From Planctomycetaceae bacterium (GTDB taxonomy: Bacteria; Planctomycetota; Planctomycetia; Pirellulales; UBA1268): a DNA stretch of 46,929 bases. The stretch's first letter is position 1. Every line of letters starts with the position of its first letter. Shown piece by piece: positions 7,880 to 19,238 of the stretch. The stretch is taken from assembly GCA_005791575.1 (NCBI GenBank), contig SXWA01000094.1, positions 1 to 46,929 on the forward strand, written 5' to 3'. A program made the translations under genes and the position numbers. The notes beneath the pieces are model-generated. The model saw only the letters and a list, made by a program, of their open reading frames with translations. It was not told the origin of the DNA and searched no databases.

Positions 7880-9466
7880 TCACTCCCATTCTATCGTCGC
7901 GGGCGGTTTGCTCGAAATGTCGTACACGACACGATTCACCCCGCGCACCTCGTTGATCACCCGGGTGGAGATCCGTCCCAGCACCTCGTAGGGCAGATGG
8001 CTCCAATCGGCGGTCATGAAGTCCTCGGTCTCGACCGCCCGGACAGCGAGCACGTCGTCGTACGTGCGTGCATCACCCATCACGCCGACACTTTGGACGG
8101 GCAGAAGCACGGCGAACGCCTGCCCCACCCGGCGGGTGAGCCCGGCCCGGTCGAGTTCCTCGAGTACGATCGCGTCGGCGGCCCGCAGGGTCCGGAGCCG
8201 CTCGCGGGTCACCGCGCCGATGCAGCGGACTGCGAGGCCGGGTCCCGGAAAGGGATGCCGCCAGACGATCCGCTCCGGAAGACCCAATTCGAGCCCGAGC
8301 CTGCGGACCTCGTCCTTGAACAGGTCGCGGAGCGGTTCGACGAGTTCGAACCGCAGGTCGGCGGGCAGGCCGCCGACGTTGTGGTGCAGCTTGATCGTGG
8401 CCGCGGGTCCGTCGGTAGTGGCACCGCTTTCGATGACGTCGGGATAGAGGGTGCCCTGGGCGAGGAAACGGGCGCCGTCGATCCGCGCCGCCTCGGTGTT
8501 GAAGCACTCGATGAATGCACGGCCGATCCGCCGGCGCTTCTCCTGCGGATCGGTGACCCCCTCGAGCGTCGCGAGGAAGATGTCCTCCGCCTGCACCACG
8601 TGGAGGTCCGTGCGGAAGTGGGTGGTGAATTCCTCGATGACCGCGGCCGCTTCGTTGGCGCGCAGCAGGCCGTTGTCGACGAGGATGCACGACAATTGTC
8701 CGCCGATCGCCCGGGAGAGCAGCGCGGCGACGACGGCCGAATCGACACCGCCCGAAAGACCGCAGATCACCCGCTCCGTGCCGATCCGTTCCCGTAGCGC
8801 CGTGATCGTCTCGGTGGCGATGTCGCCGAGACGCCAGTGGCCGCCGCAGCCACAGATCGTTCGGACGAACGTCCGGAGGAGTTTTCCGCCGGCGGGTGTG
8901 TGCGTGACCTCCGGGTGAAACTGCAGGCCGTAGACGGGGAGCCTGGCATGGCGGACCGCCGCCAGACCGCAGGTGGGGGTGCGTGCCAGAGGCACGAAAT
9001 CGGCCGACACGGTGTCGACCTGATCGCCATGGCTCATCCAGACTTCCGTTTCCGCGGGGAAGCCCGTCAGCAGCGGATCATCGCGGAGGACCGTGCATGC
9101 GGTTCGGCCGTATTCCCGGGCCGCGGCCCGGCCGACCCGGCCGCCGAGGCTCGCGCAGGCCAATTGCATTCCATAGCAGATGCCGAGGACCGGAATCCCC
9201 AGCCGGAACAGTTCCGGGTCGCACTGTGGGGCGCCGGTCTCGTAGACACTCGCCGGACCGCCGGAAAGGATGATCCCCCGCGGAGCGAGTTCGCGGATGC
9301 GTGCGGCGGAGATGTCGTGGCGGACGATCTCGCAATACACCTCGTGCTCCCGCACCCGGCGGGCGATCAACTGGGCGTACTGCGAGCCGAAGTCGAGGAC
9401 CAGCACGCGCTCGGCACGGGCCGCGGCCGATCCGGTGGGGGCCGGTGGAGGAGCATGGGAGGTCAT
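7880..9466 (-). CDS. guaA: GMP synthase (glutamine-hydrolysing)
   Basis: Converts XMP to GMP with ATP and glutamine. The 528-residue protein has an N-terminal class I glutaminase with Cys97 in GICYGMQL and the catalytic His in [10 protein letters not shown]. The ATP pyrophosphatase domain has the SGGVDS P-loop, and a C-terminal dimerization domain ends in IEWE, the usual GuaA terminus. The ATG at 9466 gives the normal length; an in-frame extension to 9970 runs across the surE 5' end and was rejected. It is divergent from surE across a 196-bp region containing a 13-bp perfect inverted repeat. guaB, the preceding pathway step, lies about 8 kb away on the other strand. Confidence 0.97.
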   Translation of the reverse strand: MTSHAPPPAPTGSAAARAERVLVLDFGSQYAQLIARRVREHEVYCEIVRHDISAARIRELAPRGIILSGGPASVYETGAPQCDPELFRLGIPVLGICYGMQLACASLGGRVGRAAAREYGRTACTVLRDDPLLTGFPAETEVWMSHGDQVDTVSADFVPLARTPTCGLAAVRHARLPVYGLQFHPEVTHTPAGGKLLRTFVRTICGCGGHWRLGDIATETITALRERIGTERVICGLSGGVDSAVVAALLSRAIGGQLSCILVDNGLLRANEAAAVIEEFTTHFRTDLHVVQAEDIFLATLEGVTDPQEKRRRIGRAFIECFNTEAARIDGARFLAQGTLYPDVIESGATTDGPAATIKLHHNVGGLPADLRFELVEPLRDLFKDEVRRLGLELGLPERIVWRHPFPGPGLAVRCIGAVTRERLRTLRAADAIVLEELDRAGLTRRVGQAFAVLLPVQSVGVMGDARTYDDVLAVRAVETEDFMTADWSHLPYEVLGRISTRVINEVRGVNRVVYDISSKPPATIEWE

Positions 9467-9481
9467 GGGTGGCCACGTGGA

Positions 9482-9549
9482 CGGCGCGGGAAAAACACCA
9501 CAGTGTATCCGACCACGGCGCGGGTGTTCCACGCGGTTTTCCCGCGCCG
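9482..9549. repeat. 13-bp perfect inverted repeat between guaA and surE
   Basis: CGGCGCGGGAAAA (9482-9494) is the exact reverse complement of TTTTCCCGCGCCG (9537-9549), with 42 bases between. A third copy of the core, CGGCGCGGG, lies at 9516-9524 in direct orientation to the first arm. The repeat sits in the guaA leader and upstream of surE. It may be an operator pair or a long-range leader hairpin; no riboswitch family was recognised. Confidence 0.6.
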
Positions 9550-9662
9550 CCGCTGACGACTCCCACCTCCCGCCAGCGGGAAGGCAGGCCCGGGTTGGCG
9601 CGCCGGGTATACGGGTATAGTGGTTCTTGTTCGTGCCCGGATCCGCACCCGCGGGAGCCGTG

Positions 9663-10454
9663 ATGCTCATTCTCCTCACCAACGACGACGGCATTTTCGC
9701 TCCGGGGCTGGCGGCCCTTGAACGGGTCCTCCCCCGGCTCGGCGAGGTGCGGGTCGCCGCTCCATCGACCGAGCAGAGCGGTGTCGGACACGCGATCACG
9801 TTCCTCACGCCGCTCACGGCGAAGGAAGTTTTCGACGGGCCACGCAGCCGCGGTTGGGCGGTCGATGGCAGCCCGGCCGATGCCGTGAAACTCGGGATCG
9901 GGCAGTTCCTGCCGCGTCGGCCCGATCTCGTGGTCAGTGGCATCAACGGCGGCCTCAATGCCGGCATCAATGTCCTCTACTCGGGGACCGTGGCAGCGGC
10001 CGTCGAGGGGGCGTTCTTCGGGATCACGAGTGTCGCCGTGTCGCTCGAGTTCGACGAGCATGCCGATTTCGACCGGGCAGCCGAGATCGCGGTCGAGGTG
10101 ATCGAGCAACTCCTGCGACGACGCCCCGTTGCGGGCAGCCTTTTCAATCTCAATATTCCGACCCGGGCCCTCGCCGGAAGCCCGGAGTTGCGTGTCGTGC
10201 CGATGAGCACGGTCCGGTACGGGGAGGCATTCGAGCGCCGGGTCGATCCCCGCGGGCGGCCCTATTTCTGGGCCACCAACGACCCGCCTCCGCCCCCCTC
10301 CCCCGAGGAGTCGGATGTCACCTCGCTGGCAGCCGGTAGGGTGACGCTGACACCACTCGACTACGACCTCACCCATCGGGCCTCGATCGCCGCGCTGGCG
10401 GCCGGCGGGTGGTCGATCGCACCTCCCGGGAGCGGTCGCCGCTCCGGTGACTGA
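9663..10454 (+). CDS. surE: 5'/3'-nucleotidase SurE
   Basis: Metal-dependent phosphatase acting on nucleoside monophosphates. The 263-residue protein starts with [12 protein letters not shown], giving the metal-binding Asp8-Asp9 pair. [13 protein letters not shown] and the conserved Asn in [13 protein letters not shown] follow, all SurE hallmarks. ATG at 9663 fits the family N terminus; an in-frame start at 9627 would add 12 residues. The nearest promoter-like sequence is TATAGT at 9616-9621 with a weak TTGGCG upstream. It is divergent from guaA and convergent with the kinase gene, which ends in a hairpin element. A polyproline stretch near residue 212 is a minor oddity. Confidence 0.95.
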   Translation: MLILLTNDDGIFAPGLAALERVLPRLGEVRVAAPSTEQSGVGHAITFLTPLTAKEVFDGPRSRGWAVDGSPADAVKLGIGQFLPRRPDLVVSGINGGLNAGINVLYSGTVAAAVEGAFFGITSVAVSLEFDEHADFDRAAEIAVEVIEQLLRRRPVAGSLFNLNIPTRALAGSPELRVVPMSTVRYGEAFERRVDPRGRPYFWATNDPPPPPSPEESDVTSLAAGRVTLTPLDYDLTHRASIAALAAGGWSIAPPGSGRRSGD

Positions 10455-10642
10455 AGGTGAGGGTGGCGGGCGCCGGCTTGGCCCGTGGCCACGGGCGGTC
10501 AGTTCTTTGACGGCCCCTTGGCGTCGCGGCCGTGGGGGCGGCCCCGCCTACCGGTCCCCGTCCCTTCCCATCTGCTGTCGCCTTCTCCGCTGTCGTCTTT
10601 CCGTCCGCGTTCGGTTGCCCGGGGGCTGGCGCACACGCCTTG

Positions 10643-10758
10643 GCAGGCTGTGGACCAACAGCCTACGGCACCTCACGGATGAGGTGCCGGGAGCGCAGCT
10701 CCCGGAAAAAGCGCAGCTTTTCAGGTGACCAAAGGCCAAGGATGGACTTTGGTCACGG
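10643..10758 (+). repeat. 116-bp multi-hairpin repeat element, copy A
   Basis: Gapless match of 100/116 positions to the reverse complement of 37545-37660. It contains five successive stem-loops: AGGCTGT/ACAGCCT; CGGCACCTCA/TGAGGTGCCG with a CGGA loop; GGGAGC/GCTCCC; AAAAGC/GCTTTT; and TGACCAAAG/CTTTGGTCA. Two stems differ from copy B by paired changes that keep pairing. The last stem supplies the stop codon of the Ser/Thr kinase gene (TCA at 10753-10755). The element lies between convergent surE and the kinase gene. The rest of the 298-bp gap (10455-10642) shows no gene. Confidence 0.85.
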
Positions 10759-12771
10759 GCTGTTGGGAACAGTGGATCCCGATCCCCCTGCCCCTCCGGA
10801 GGGCTTTTCGGGCCCGGTCTTCCCGTCGGCATTCTTCCCGGGGGGATTTTTCGCGGCGCCCGGTTTCTCCCCATCATCCTTGCGATCGTCGCCCGGTGGC
10901 TCGCCGCTCCGGGGGGACTCTTTGTCGCCGACGGGCCGTGGGCGGCTTCCACCAGCGCCGGGGCCGGCGGCCGCGGGCCGCGCCGGCGCCGCCTTGCCAG
11001 CTCCCGCTTTTTCCGCCGCAGCCTTTTCGCCAGTGCCCTTTTCGCCAGTCGCTTTGCCGGGTGTCGCCTTTTCCGTCATGACACGATCGACCGCGCCGGA
11101 TTCGAACATGCGGTCGAGCGCCTGGGGCGCAGGGATTTTCCCTGGCGTCCTCCGCGACGACAGGTTCTTGGCGAGAAGCACGCCCGCGATCAGCACCCCG
11201 GCGAGGACGAGAAGCCAGAAGACGACCGGTAGCCCAGCCACCGTTCTCTCCGTCCACGGGACGGCGGGACGCGGCGGTCCAGCCTCGCGGTTGGGGGCCG
11301 ACTTGCTCCCGCTCGACTTGCTCCCGCTCGACGAGGTGCCACTGGTCGGCGAACCACTGCGGCCCGCCTTCGCGCTGGCGGGCGCGGCCCCTCCCTTCCG
11401 CGAGGAGCCGACGTCGATCTGGGGGAGCCCACTCGACTCGACTCCTCCGGTTGGCGGCGGGGCGAGCGACAACCCGGAGAGGAGAATCTGCGAACCGTCG
11501 GCCCCGCGGGCGGCGATCGAGTCGTCCACGCCGGCGACCGTGGCGGTGGGCTGCACGGTGTCGCGCCCACCAGGACGCACGGCGCTGCCCGAGTCGCCAT
11601 CCCGTTCGTCGGGACGCGATCCGCTGTCGCCGCCGGGCCGCGGACCGGGGAGCGGCGCCGCGCGGCGTGCGACGGCATCGGCAGACCGCCTCGGGGCGGG
11701 CCGTCGCTGAGGCTCGTAGCGGCCGCGGCCGCGGGTGGTGGCTCCTCCGGCGAGCCAATTCGCGAGCGCGTCCGCGACCTCCTGGGCGGTCTGTTGCCGT
11801 GCCTCAGGATGCTTCTCCATCATGCGGAAATAGAGTTCCGCGATCGCGGTCGGGACGTCGGGCCGTTTCTCGAGCAGGTTGGGCGCCGGCTGGTTCATGT
11901 GGGCGCGGATCCGTTCGGCCAGCGTGCCGGACGCGAACGGCGCCTTCCCCACGAGGAGGTAGTAGAGCGTGCAGCCGAGGGCATAAATGTCGCTGCGTCG
12001 ATCGGCGAGATGGCTGTCGCGGGCCTGTTCCGGCGCGAGGTAATCGGCGGTGCCGAGCACCTTCTCGTCGTGTTCGCGCGTCAGCGACGACCGGTCGTCG
12101 TCGTGGGCCAGTGCCAGACCGAGATCGAGGACCTTCACCGTGCCGCGCTTGTCGAGGATGAGATTGGCCGGCTTGATGTCACGGTGGATCAGCCCCTCCT
12201 CGTGGGCGTAGTGGAGGCCGAGTGCCGTCTGCCGGATCAGTTCCGCGGTTTCACGGACCTCGAGGGGGCCATCCCGCTTGACCTTGGCATAGAGATCGAT
12301 CCCCTCGATGTACTCCATCACGATGAAGTGGATCGACCCGTAGGTGTCGAGATCGAAGGCCCGGCAGATGTTGGGGTGGTTGAGGCGCGCCGAGGCCTGG
12401 GCCTCGCGTTCGAAGCGGGCCAGGTACGAGCTCTGGTCGACGCGCTTCACGGGCAGCACCTTGATCGCCACCTTGTGGTGGAGCGTGGAGTGCTCCGCGA
12501 GGTACACGCTGCTCATTCCGCCGGTGCCCAACAAGCGGAGCAGTTTGTACTTCCCGAGGATGAAGCCCTTGTGCCGACCCTTGCGGAGCTGGTCGATCTG
12601 CCAGGGGGTGACGAGGCCCCCCTCGACGAGCGCCGCCACGAGGGCGTCGGGCACCTGCCCCGCCGAACCGAGCCACGGCTCGAGAAAACGATCGAGACGC
12701 TCCGCCTCAACCAGACCGCTGGCGCGGAGCAGTCGGAGGAACTCGTCGATCGTCTGCGGCGGCTCGGCCAT
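10753..12771 (-). CDS. Membrane-anchored Ser/Thr protein kinase with low-complexity outer tail
   Basis: A 672-residue Hanks-type kinase. Residues 1-70 form an N-terminal helical segment; the kinase domain spans about 74-340. It has G-loop LGTGGMSSVY (81-90), VAIK Lys104, catalytic HRDIKPANL with Asp198, DLG at 216-218 in place of the usual DFG, and APEQ near 246. A linker rich in Pro, Ser and Arg (345-510) leads to one transmembrane helix (513-535). An alternating Lys/Glu/Ala and Gly/Pro tail (about 560-672) probably faces outward. No sensor domain is recognisable in the tail. The start at 12771 was chosen over an in-frame extension to 13347. The stop lies within hairpin element A, so the final residues may be recent additions. 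Confidence 0.9.
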   Translation of the reverse strand: MAEPPQTIDEFLRLLRASGLVEAERLDRFLEPWLGSAGQVPDALVAALVEGGLVTPWQIDQLRKGRHKGFILGKYKLLRLLGTGGMSSVYLAEHSTLHHKVAIKVLPVKRVDQSSYLARFEREAQASARLNHPNICRAFDLDTYGSIHFIVMEYIEGIDLYAKVKRDGPLEVRETAELIRQTALGLHYAHEEGLIHRDIKPANLILDKRGTVKVLDLGLALAHDDDRSSLTREHDEKVLGTADYLAPEQARDSHLADRRSDIYALGCTLYYLLVGKAPFASGTLAERIRAHMNQPAPNLLEKRPDVPTAIAELYFRMMEKHPEARQQTAQEVADALANWLAGGATTRGRGRYEPQRRPAPRRSADAVARRAAPLPGPRPGGDSGSRPDERDGDSGSAVRPGGRDTVQPTATVAGVDDSIAARGADGSQILLSGLSLAPPPTGGVESSGLPQIDVGSSRKGGAAPASAKAGRSGSPTSGTSSSGSKSSGSKSAPNREAGPPRPAVPWTERTVAGLPVVFWLLVLAGVLIAGVLLAKNLSSRRTPGKIPAPQALDRMFESGAVDRVMTEKATPGKATGEKGTGEKAAAEKAGAGKAAPARPAAAGPGAGGSRPRPVGDKESPRSGEPPGDDRKDDGEKPGAAKNPPGKNADGKTGPEKPSGGAGGSGSTVPNSP

Positions 12772-12864
12772 CGGGGATCCCGGAGCCACGGGCGACCCCG
12801 TCACCGGCGGGGAGCGGCCGGTGGCCCGCGTCGTGGACTCGGTGGTATGGTGCGCGGGAAAACC

Positions 12865-13113
12865 ATGGACATTGTGCTGTATTCGCGTCGCGGCTGCCAC
12901 CTCTGCCAACGGGCGTCGGACTGGTTGGAGGCGTGCGGAGCCGTGGTGACCACGATCGACATCGATTCCGATCCCGCGCTCGCCAGGGAATATGGCGTGC
13001 GGGTACCCGTGGTGCTGCACCGGGGAAGGGTCGTGGCCGAGGGGGGGTTCGACTTTCCCGACCTCTCCCGGGGACTTGTCGCCGCGCGGGAAGCGGATGC
13101 GGCAGGCCCCTGA
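12865..13113 (+). CDS. Glutaredoxin-like protein (thioredoxin fold, DUF836 type)
   Basis: An 82-residue protein with a thioredoxin-like fold: VLYSRRGCHLCQ gives a CxxC pair (C11, C14), and RVPVVLHRGR carries the expected cis-proline. Its length and pattern match small glutaredoxin-like proteins of unassigned substrate. ATG at 12865 was chosen; an ATG at 12847 would add six residues. The gene is divergent from the Ser/Thr kinase gene with about 90 bases between. Longer frames upstream are antisense to the kinase and were ignored. Confidence 0.8.
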   Translation: MDIVLYSRRGCHLCQRASDWLEACGAVVTTIDIDSDPALAREYGVRVPVVLHRGRVVAEGGFDFPDLSRGLVAAREADAAGP

Positions 13114-13174
13114 ATCCGTCGCCGCCATCTCCGGTTTCGTCACACCGTCCGGGCTGGGCCCGCGGGGCGACCGC

Positions 13175-13807
13175 TCACAGGCCCAGCGGGATCCCCCGGC
13201 GCATGAGCGCGTCGGCGAGACCGACCGCCGATTCGAAGACCTCCGCGTCCCAGCCGGCGGCCCGGGCGGCCGTGACATGGGCGGGGATGTCGTCGGTGAA
13301 GAAGATCGAATCCGGGGGGACCCCCGCCCGCACCGCAGCGGTGGCATAGATGCCGGGATGCGGTTTCACCCCACCCACCTCGTGGCTCAGCACCAGGCAC
13401 TCGAAAGGCCCCGGCAGGAGGGCGTAGCGGCAGCCGAGCAGATGCTGCCAGTGGGGACCGCAGGTGTTGGAGAGGATGCCGATCCGGCACCGGGCCCGTT
13501 CCAGCCCGGCGATCACCGGGAGCATCGCCGCGTTGAGGGCAAACATGTCGCTCGCCGCCGTGGCGAGGAGGGCGGCGTCGGGGCGGGTGCCGGTGCGGCG
13601 GCAGAACTCGGCATGGTACCCCGACCAGTCGATCACGCCGCTTTCCAGCCGCGTCTGCAGATCGTCGGCGACTGCCGCCTCGACCGCCGCCAGACTCGTT
13701 CCGGCGACCGCGGCCATCTGCCGGTGGGCCAGGTCGCGATCGAACGTCACGATGACGTTGCCGAGGTCGAGGAACACGAAACTCGGACGGCGGAGCGTGG
13801 GCGGCAT
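13175..13807 (-). CDS. HAD-family hydrolase (YihX-like)
   Basis: A 210-residue haloacid dehalogenase superfamily hydrolase. Motif I is FLDLGNVIVTFD with nucleophile Asp14; as usual in this subgroup the second motif-I aspartate is absent. Motif II is ILSNT, motif III includes the Lys in GGVKPHPGIY, and motif IV is FFTDDIPAH. A helical cap follows motif I. The substrate is probably a small phosphate ester but cannot be told from sequence. The ATG at 13807 matches the family N terminus; an in-frame extension to 13969 lacks homology. It is divergent from ilvD. Confidence 0.88.
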   Translation of the reverse strand: MPPTLRRPSFVFLDLGNVIVTFDRDLAHRQMAAVAGTSLAAVEAAVADDLQTRLESGVIDWSGYHAEFCRRTGTRPDAALLATAASDMFALNAAMLPVIAGLERARCRIGILSNTCGPHWQHLLGCRYALLPGPFECLVLSHEVGGVKPHPGIYATAAVRAGVPPDSIFFTDDIPAHVTAARAAGWDAEVFESAVGLADALMRRGIPLGL

Positions 13808-14049
13808 GGCTGCTCTGAAGGGGTGACGGTGCTTTCCTGCCGGTCGCCGAGAGACTATTCTGCCGCCGCTGCCGGTGGATAGCCCGAACCGGCTGCATGC
13901 CGACTGCACCGGTGGCCGACCACCGGGCAAAAAAAGGCAATCAACGGGCCGACGGGCGGCCGGCCGCACGGTGTCGTATCGTCGTCGTGTGTGTTACCAC
14001 CGGCTGCCGGCCGCCGGTTGCCCCTTCCCCGGCCGCTGGAGCCACCGAG

Positions 14050-15732
<1,683 letters not shown>

Positions 15733-15756
15733 GCCCCGGTGGATCGGCCCCGCAGT

Positions 15757-15865
15757 CCGTTCACCGTGGCACCGGCAAAGTCTCGATCGGAACTGTGTTT
15801 GCCTTTGGTCTCGTGCCGGGTCTCACCCGTTCACCGTGGCACCGGCAAAGTCTCGATCGGAACTG
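15757..15865. repeat. 39-bp direct repeat pair, one copy spanning a stop codon
   Basis: A 39-bp sequence starting CCGTTCACCGTGGCACCGGC occurs at 15757-15795 and 15827-15865, exactly 70 bp apart with a 31-bp spacer. The right copy encodes the last residues and TGA stop of the minus-strand gene 15831-16772; the left copy is a duplicate beyond the stop. Two copies without nearby cas genes do not make a CRISPR array. Confidence 0.9.
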
Positions 15866-16772
15866 GGGGCCCCGGAGCGATCGTGGCGCCGGGGGGGAGT
15901 TGCTCGGCGGTGATCGGCGCGCCGAAGACGGGGCCCGGCGCAGGGGGCGGCAGTGGGGCTGCCGGCTGCACCGGGCCGGGCAGTGGACCGGGGCCGAGCG
16001 TGATCGGCTGGCCGATCAACGCGGCCGCAGCAGCGACCGGAGGCAGCCCGAGGCGGGAAGTGACCTTGGCGATGATCCGCTGCTCCAGCAGCGGGTCGCG
16101 GCCCAGGGGGATCCAGCCGATGTTGGCGGTGGGATTCGCCACCGGCCGTGGCTGGTCGCCGACCTGCTGCCCGAGGGTGGGAAGCGGGGTGCCGTAGCGG
16201 TAGAGGGATGAGTCGTTGCGGAAACTCGCCCCTCCTGCCGTGGCCCGCATCGGCCGGGGCAGGTTTTCGAGTTCCTTCAGCACCACCACCTCCAAGCGCC
16301 AACCCGCCGGGTCGGGGATCATCCGCACCGCCGCGGAGCGGCGGATTGATTGGAGGGTGCTTTCGAGCCGTTCACGGAATCCGACCGAGTCGCCCCGCCA
16401 CGGCTCGAGAAGCGTCGCGCCCGTCTGCGGATAGGTGTCGATCCGACCCTCCGCCGGGATTCCATCCGCGAACACCACGCGCTGTTCGGCCTGGATCTTG
16501 AAGTAGTCGTCGACCACGTCCACCAGATTCCCCCACACCTGCTCGGCATCGAGCGGCGGGATCACGGCGGTGTTGCGCGGCCCCGGCGGTGGGCCGGGAA
16601 GCGGCGGTGGGCCGAGGGTGGCGGGCCCTGCCGGGCCGATGACGGTGCCCGCGGGGAGCGGTGCACGGGGGTCGAAGGAAACACCCGGAGCGGGAAGGGC
16701 TTCCTGGGCCGGCGTCGGCCGGCCGGCCGACGCCAGGAGCAGCAGGACCGCGATCGAGGCCACCCGTCGCAT
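15831..16772 (-). CDS. Secreted proline-rich protein of unknown function
   Basis: A 313-residue protein with an N-terminal signal peptide (MRR, then a hydrophobic stretch to about residue 17, likely cleavage after PAQ at 23). A Pro/Gly/Ala-rich stretch (about 25-70) and a second one near the C terminus flank a predicted folded core (about 75-250) containing AEQVWGNLVDVVDDYFKI and TYPQTGATLLEPWRGDS. No lipobox or catalytic motif is visible. I do not recognise a named family; the pattern resembles planctomycete-type periplasmic proteins. The stop codon and last dozen residues lie in a 39-bp repeat duplicated 70 bp downstream. Confidence 0.7.
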   Translation of the reverse strand: MRRVASIAVLLLLASAGRPTPAQEALPAPGVSFDPRAPLPAGTVIGPAGPATLGPPPLPGPPPGPRNTAVIPPLDAEQVWGNLVDVVDDYFKIQAEQRVVFADGIPAEGRIDTYPQTGATLLEPWRGDSVGFRERLESTLQSIRRSAAVRMIPDPAGWRLEVVVLKELENLPRPMRATAGGASFRNDSSLYRYGTPLPTLGQQVGDQPRPVANPTANIGWIPLGRDPLLEQRIIAKVTSRLGLPPVAAAAALIGQPITLGPGPLPGPVQPAAPLPPPAPGPVFGAPITAEQLPPGATIAPGPPVPIETLPVPR

Positions 16773-16871
16773 ACGCCGTTTCCACCGGATCCGGTCCGTG
16801 CCGGGACCGGGGGCGGGATGGTCGTCAAACCGCCGCGCTGACTCAAGGCCAGTTCGGCGGTCTGGGGGCCC

Positions 16872-17519
16872 TCATTCCGCCGCCAGACGGTTCGCCAATT
16901 CCTCGAAACGGCGGGCAAGGCGGGTGTGGGAGGCGTGGACGTGCTCGGCCTGGAACAGGAACCGGATCGACTGGTCGGCCGGCACCCCGCGGGCGCGCAG
17001 GATCCGCTCGAACGGGGCCGTCTCCGGGGCGTAGACGACGAGCAGCTTGTGGGCGTCGAACTGCACCTCGAGAGGCAGTTGGGGGTGCATGACCGCGATC
17101 CCGGTGCAGCCGTCGTCGAGAAGCACGTCGTCGAAATCCCAGAGCACGCTCTCGAGCACCGTGCGCTCGATGCCGTGGCGCACGAGATCGACATGGTCCC
17201 CGCGCGGCCGGTCGTGCGCCGTCTCGAGGATCACGTCGCAGACGTCGCCGATGGGCTGAAGAAGGTCGAGGAACGTGTCGAACAGGTTCTCGCTGGTGAC
17301 CGCCGCCACGAGCGCCGGCAGGCGGTTAGCCTGGGAATCGACGAACGAGTCGTGGCGGTAGCCCGCCCTGGGCACCACCTCGAGTGGCCAACCGGGACGG
17401 ATCGCCTCGGTGAGCGTGAATCGCCCATAGCGGCGGCGGGCGAGATGAGCCTCGAGGGCGGCGGGTTCGCTGGCCATCCGGTCGTCGCCGGTCGGGGAAA
17501 ACTGGGCGGAGAACGGCAT
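16872..17519 (-). CDS. Conserved hypothetical protein
   Basis: A soluble acidic protein of about 215 residues with no signal peptide or membrane helix. Conserved-looking blocks include [35 protein letters not shown], a segment with ETAHDR, and [16 protein letters not shown]. The C-terminal part mentions [18 protein letters not shown] and looks alpha/beta. I do not recognise the family. The start is uncertain: ATG at 17519 is used, 17477 is also possible, and 17603 would add a doubtful N terminus. It is divergent from guaB, about 190 bases away. Confidence 0.65.
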   Translation of the reverse strand: MPFSAQFSPTGDDRMASEPAALEAHLARRRYGRFTLTEAIRPGWPLEVVPRAGYRHDSFVDSQANRLPALVAAVTSENLFDTFLDLLQPIGDVCDVILETAHDRPRGDHVDLVRHGIERTVLESVLWDFDDVLLDDGCTGIAVMHPQLPLEVQFDAHKLLVVYAPETAPFERILRARGVPADQSIRFLFQAEHVHASHTRLARRFEELANRLAAE

Positions 17520-17707
17520 TCGCAGGGTCGCTCGGGAGGGGCATCGCCAGGGGGCATGCGGCGGCATCCCGACGCATCCGAGTAACCCTAGGACATGGAT
17601 CATGGCCGTGCGGGACGGAATCCCGGCGGCCGCACGGCGGCTCGTTGCCCCCTCCGGGGGCGCTGCCCCATAATCCGCCGTTTTCCCGCCGGGAGGTCAC
17701 CGTCGTC

Positions 17708-19183
17708 ATGGAAGGCAAAATCGTCGCCACCGGGATCACCTTCGACGACGTGCTTCTCGTCCCCCGGCATTCGGAGGTCGTGCCCGCCGAGGTCGACGTC
17801 TCCACGCTCCTCACGCGGGGGATCCGCCTGACGATCCCGATCGTCAGCTCGCCGATGGACACCGTCACCGAGAGCGAGATGGCCATCGCCCTCGCCCAGG
17901 AGGGCGGCCTGGGGGTGATTCACAAGAACCTCTCGGTCGAGCGCCAGTCCGAGGAGGTGGACAAGGTCAAGCGGAGTGCCAACGGCATCATCGTCGACCC
18001 GGTCACCCTCCCCCCCGAAGCCACGGTGGAGAAGGCCCGGGAGGTGATGGATCAGTACAACATCTCCGGCGTGCCGATCACGGTGGCGGGCCGGAAGCTC
18101 GCCGGCATCATCACCCGTCGCGACCTGCGGTTCCTCGACCGTGGCGAAACCCCGATCGCCGACATCATGACCCGCAGCGGTCTGGTCACCGCCACCGGCG
18201 CGGTGTCGTTGGACGAGGCCGAGAAGATCCTGATGGCCAACAAGGTCGAGAAGCTCCTCCTCGTCGATGCGGAGGGGCTGCTCACCGGCCTGATCACGAT
18301 CAAGGACATCGACATGATGAAGCGGTTCCCCAACGCCTGCAAAGACCGCCAGGGACGGCTGCGGGTGGGGGCCGCGGTCGGGGTCTTCGACTACGAACGG
18401 GCGGAGAGCCTGATCGCCAAGGGGGTCGACGTGCTCATCGTCGACAGCGCCCATGGCCACTCGTCGAACGTCATCGAGACAGTCCGGGCAATCAAGCAAC
18501 GCTGGGCGATCGAGGTGGTTGCCGGAAACGTGGCAACCCGGGAGGGATGCCGCGACCTGATCCGTGCCGGCGCGGATGGTGTCAAAGTCGGGATCGGTCC
18601 CGGGTCGATCTGTACCACGCGGATCATCTCCGGTGTCGGTGTCCCCCAGATCACGGCGGTCTGGGAGGCCGCGCAGGAGGGGGCCGCCGCCGGGGTCCCG
18701 GTGATCGCCGACGGAGGCATCCGCTACTCGGGAGACATCACCAAGGCGATCGCGGCCGGTGCCCACAGCTGCATGATCGGTGGGCTGCTGGCCGGTGTCG
18801 CGGAGAGTCCGGGACAGACCGTCCTCTACCAGGGACGGACGTTCAAGGCCTACCGCGGCATGGGATCGCTCGGGGCGATGGTCCAGGGCTCGAGTGAGCG
18901 GTACCGTCAGCGGGCCACGGGCCGCGGTCGCGACAAATTGGTGCCGGAAGGAGTCGAGGGACGCGTGCCCTTCAAGGGGCCGCTGAGCGTGTTCGTCTAC
19001 CAGCTCGTGGGTGGCCTGCGGGCCGGCATGGGCTACTGCGGCACACGCTCGATCGACGAGCTCCGGCGGGATGGGCGCTTCATCCAGGTCTCCTCGGCCG
19101 CCGTCCGCGAAAGCCATCCCCATGACATCGTCATCACGCAGGAAGCACCGAACTATTCGGTCGAGCACAAGCAGGGGGATTGA
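17708..19183 (+). CDS. guaB: Inosine-5'-monophosphate dehydrogenase
   Basis: Oxidises IMP to XMP with NAD+, the rate-limiting step to guanine nucleotides; guaA in this window performs the next step. The 491-residue protein has the (beta/alpha)8 barrel start TFDDVLLVP, two CBS domains (about 95-205), catalytic Cys302 in [10 protein letters not shown] and the flap-region GMGSLGAM. The C terminus includes the usual YCGT segment. ATG at 17708 is preceded by GGGAGGT eight bases upstream, one of the better ribosome binding sites in the window. It is followed closely by the cysteine-rich protein gene. Confidence 0.97.
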   Translation: MEGKIVATGITFDDVLLVPRHSEVVPAEVDVSTLLTRGIRLTIPIVSSPMDTVTESEMAIALAQEGGLGVIHKNLSVERQSEEVDKVKRSANGIIVDPVTLPPEATVEKAREVMDQYNISGVPITVAGRKLAGIITRRDLRFLDRGETPIADIMTRSGLVTATGAVSLDEAEKILMANKVEKLLLVDAEGLLTGLITIKDIDMMKRFPNACKDRQGRLRVGAAVGVFDYERAESLIAKGVDVLIVDSAHGHSSNVIETVRAIKQRWAIEVVAGNVATREGCRDLIRAGADGVKVGIGPGSICTTRIISGVGVPQITAVWEAAQEGAAAGVPVIADGGIRYSGDITKAIAAGAHSCMIGGLLAGVAESPGQTVLYQGRTFKAYRGMGSLGAMVQGSSERYRQRATGRGRDKLVPEGVEGRVPFKGPLSVFVYQLVGGLRAGMGYCGTRSIDELRRDGRFIQVSSAAVRESHPHDIVITQEAPNYSVEHKQGD

Positions 19184-19238
19184 GCCACTGCGGCATCTCG
19201 CCGCGCCTCCCCGGTATGCCATTGGCCGCCTCTGGCTC

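Noticed and set aside
9595-9621. Sigma-70 promoter for surE (TTGGCG, TATAGT)
   Set aside because: The spacer is only 15 bases and the -35 is poor; mentioned with surE but not called.
15757-15865. Possible two-repeat CRISPR (39-bp repeats, 31-bp spacer)
   Set aside because: Only two copies, one of which codes for a protein C terminus, and no cas genes are nearby.
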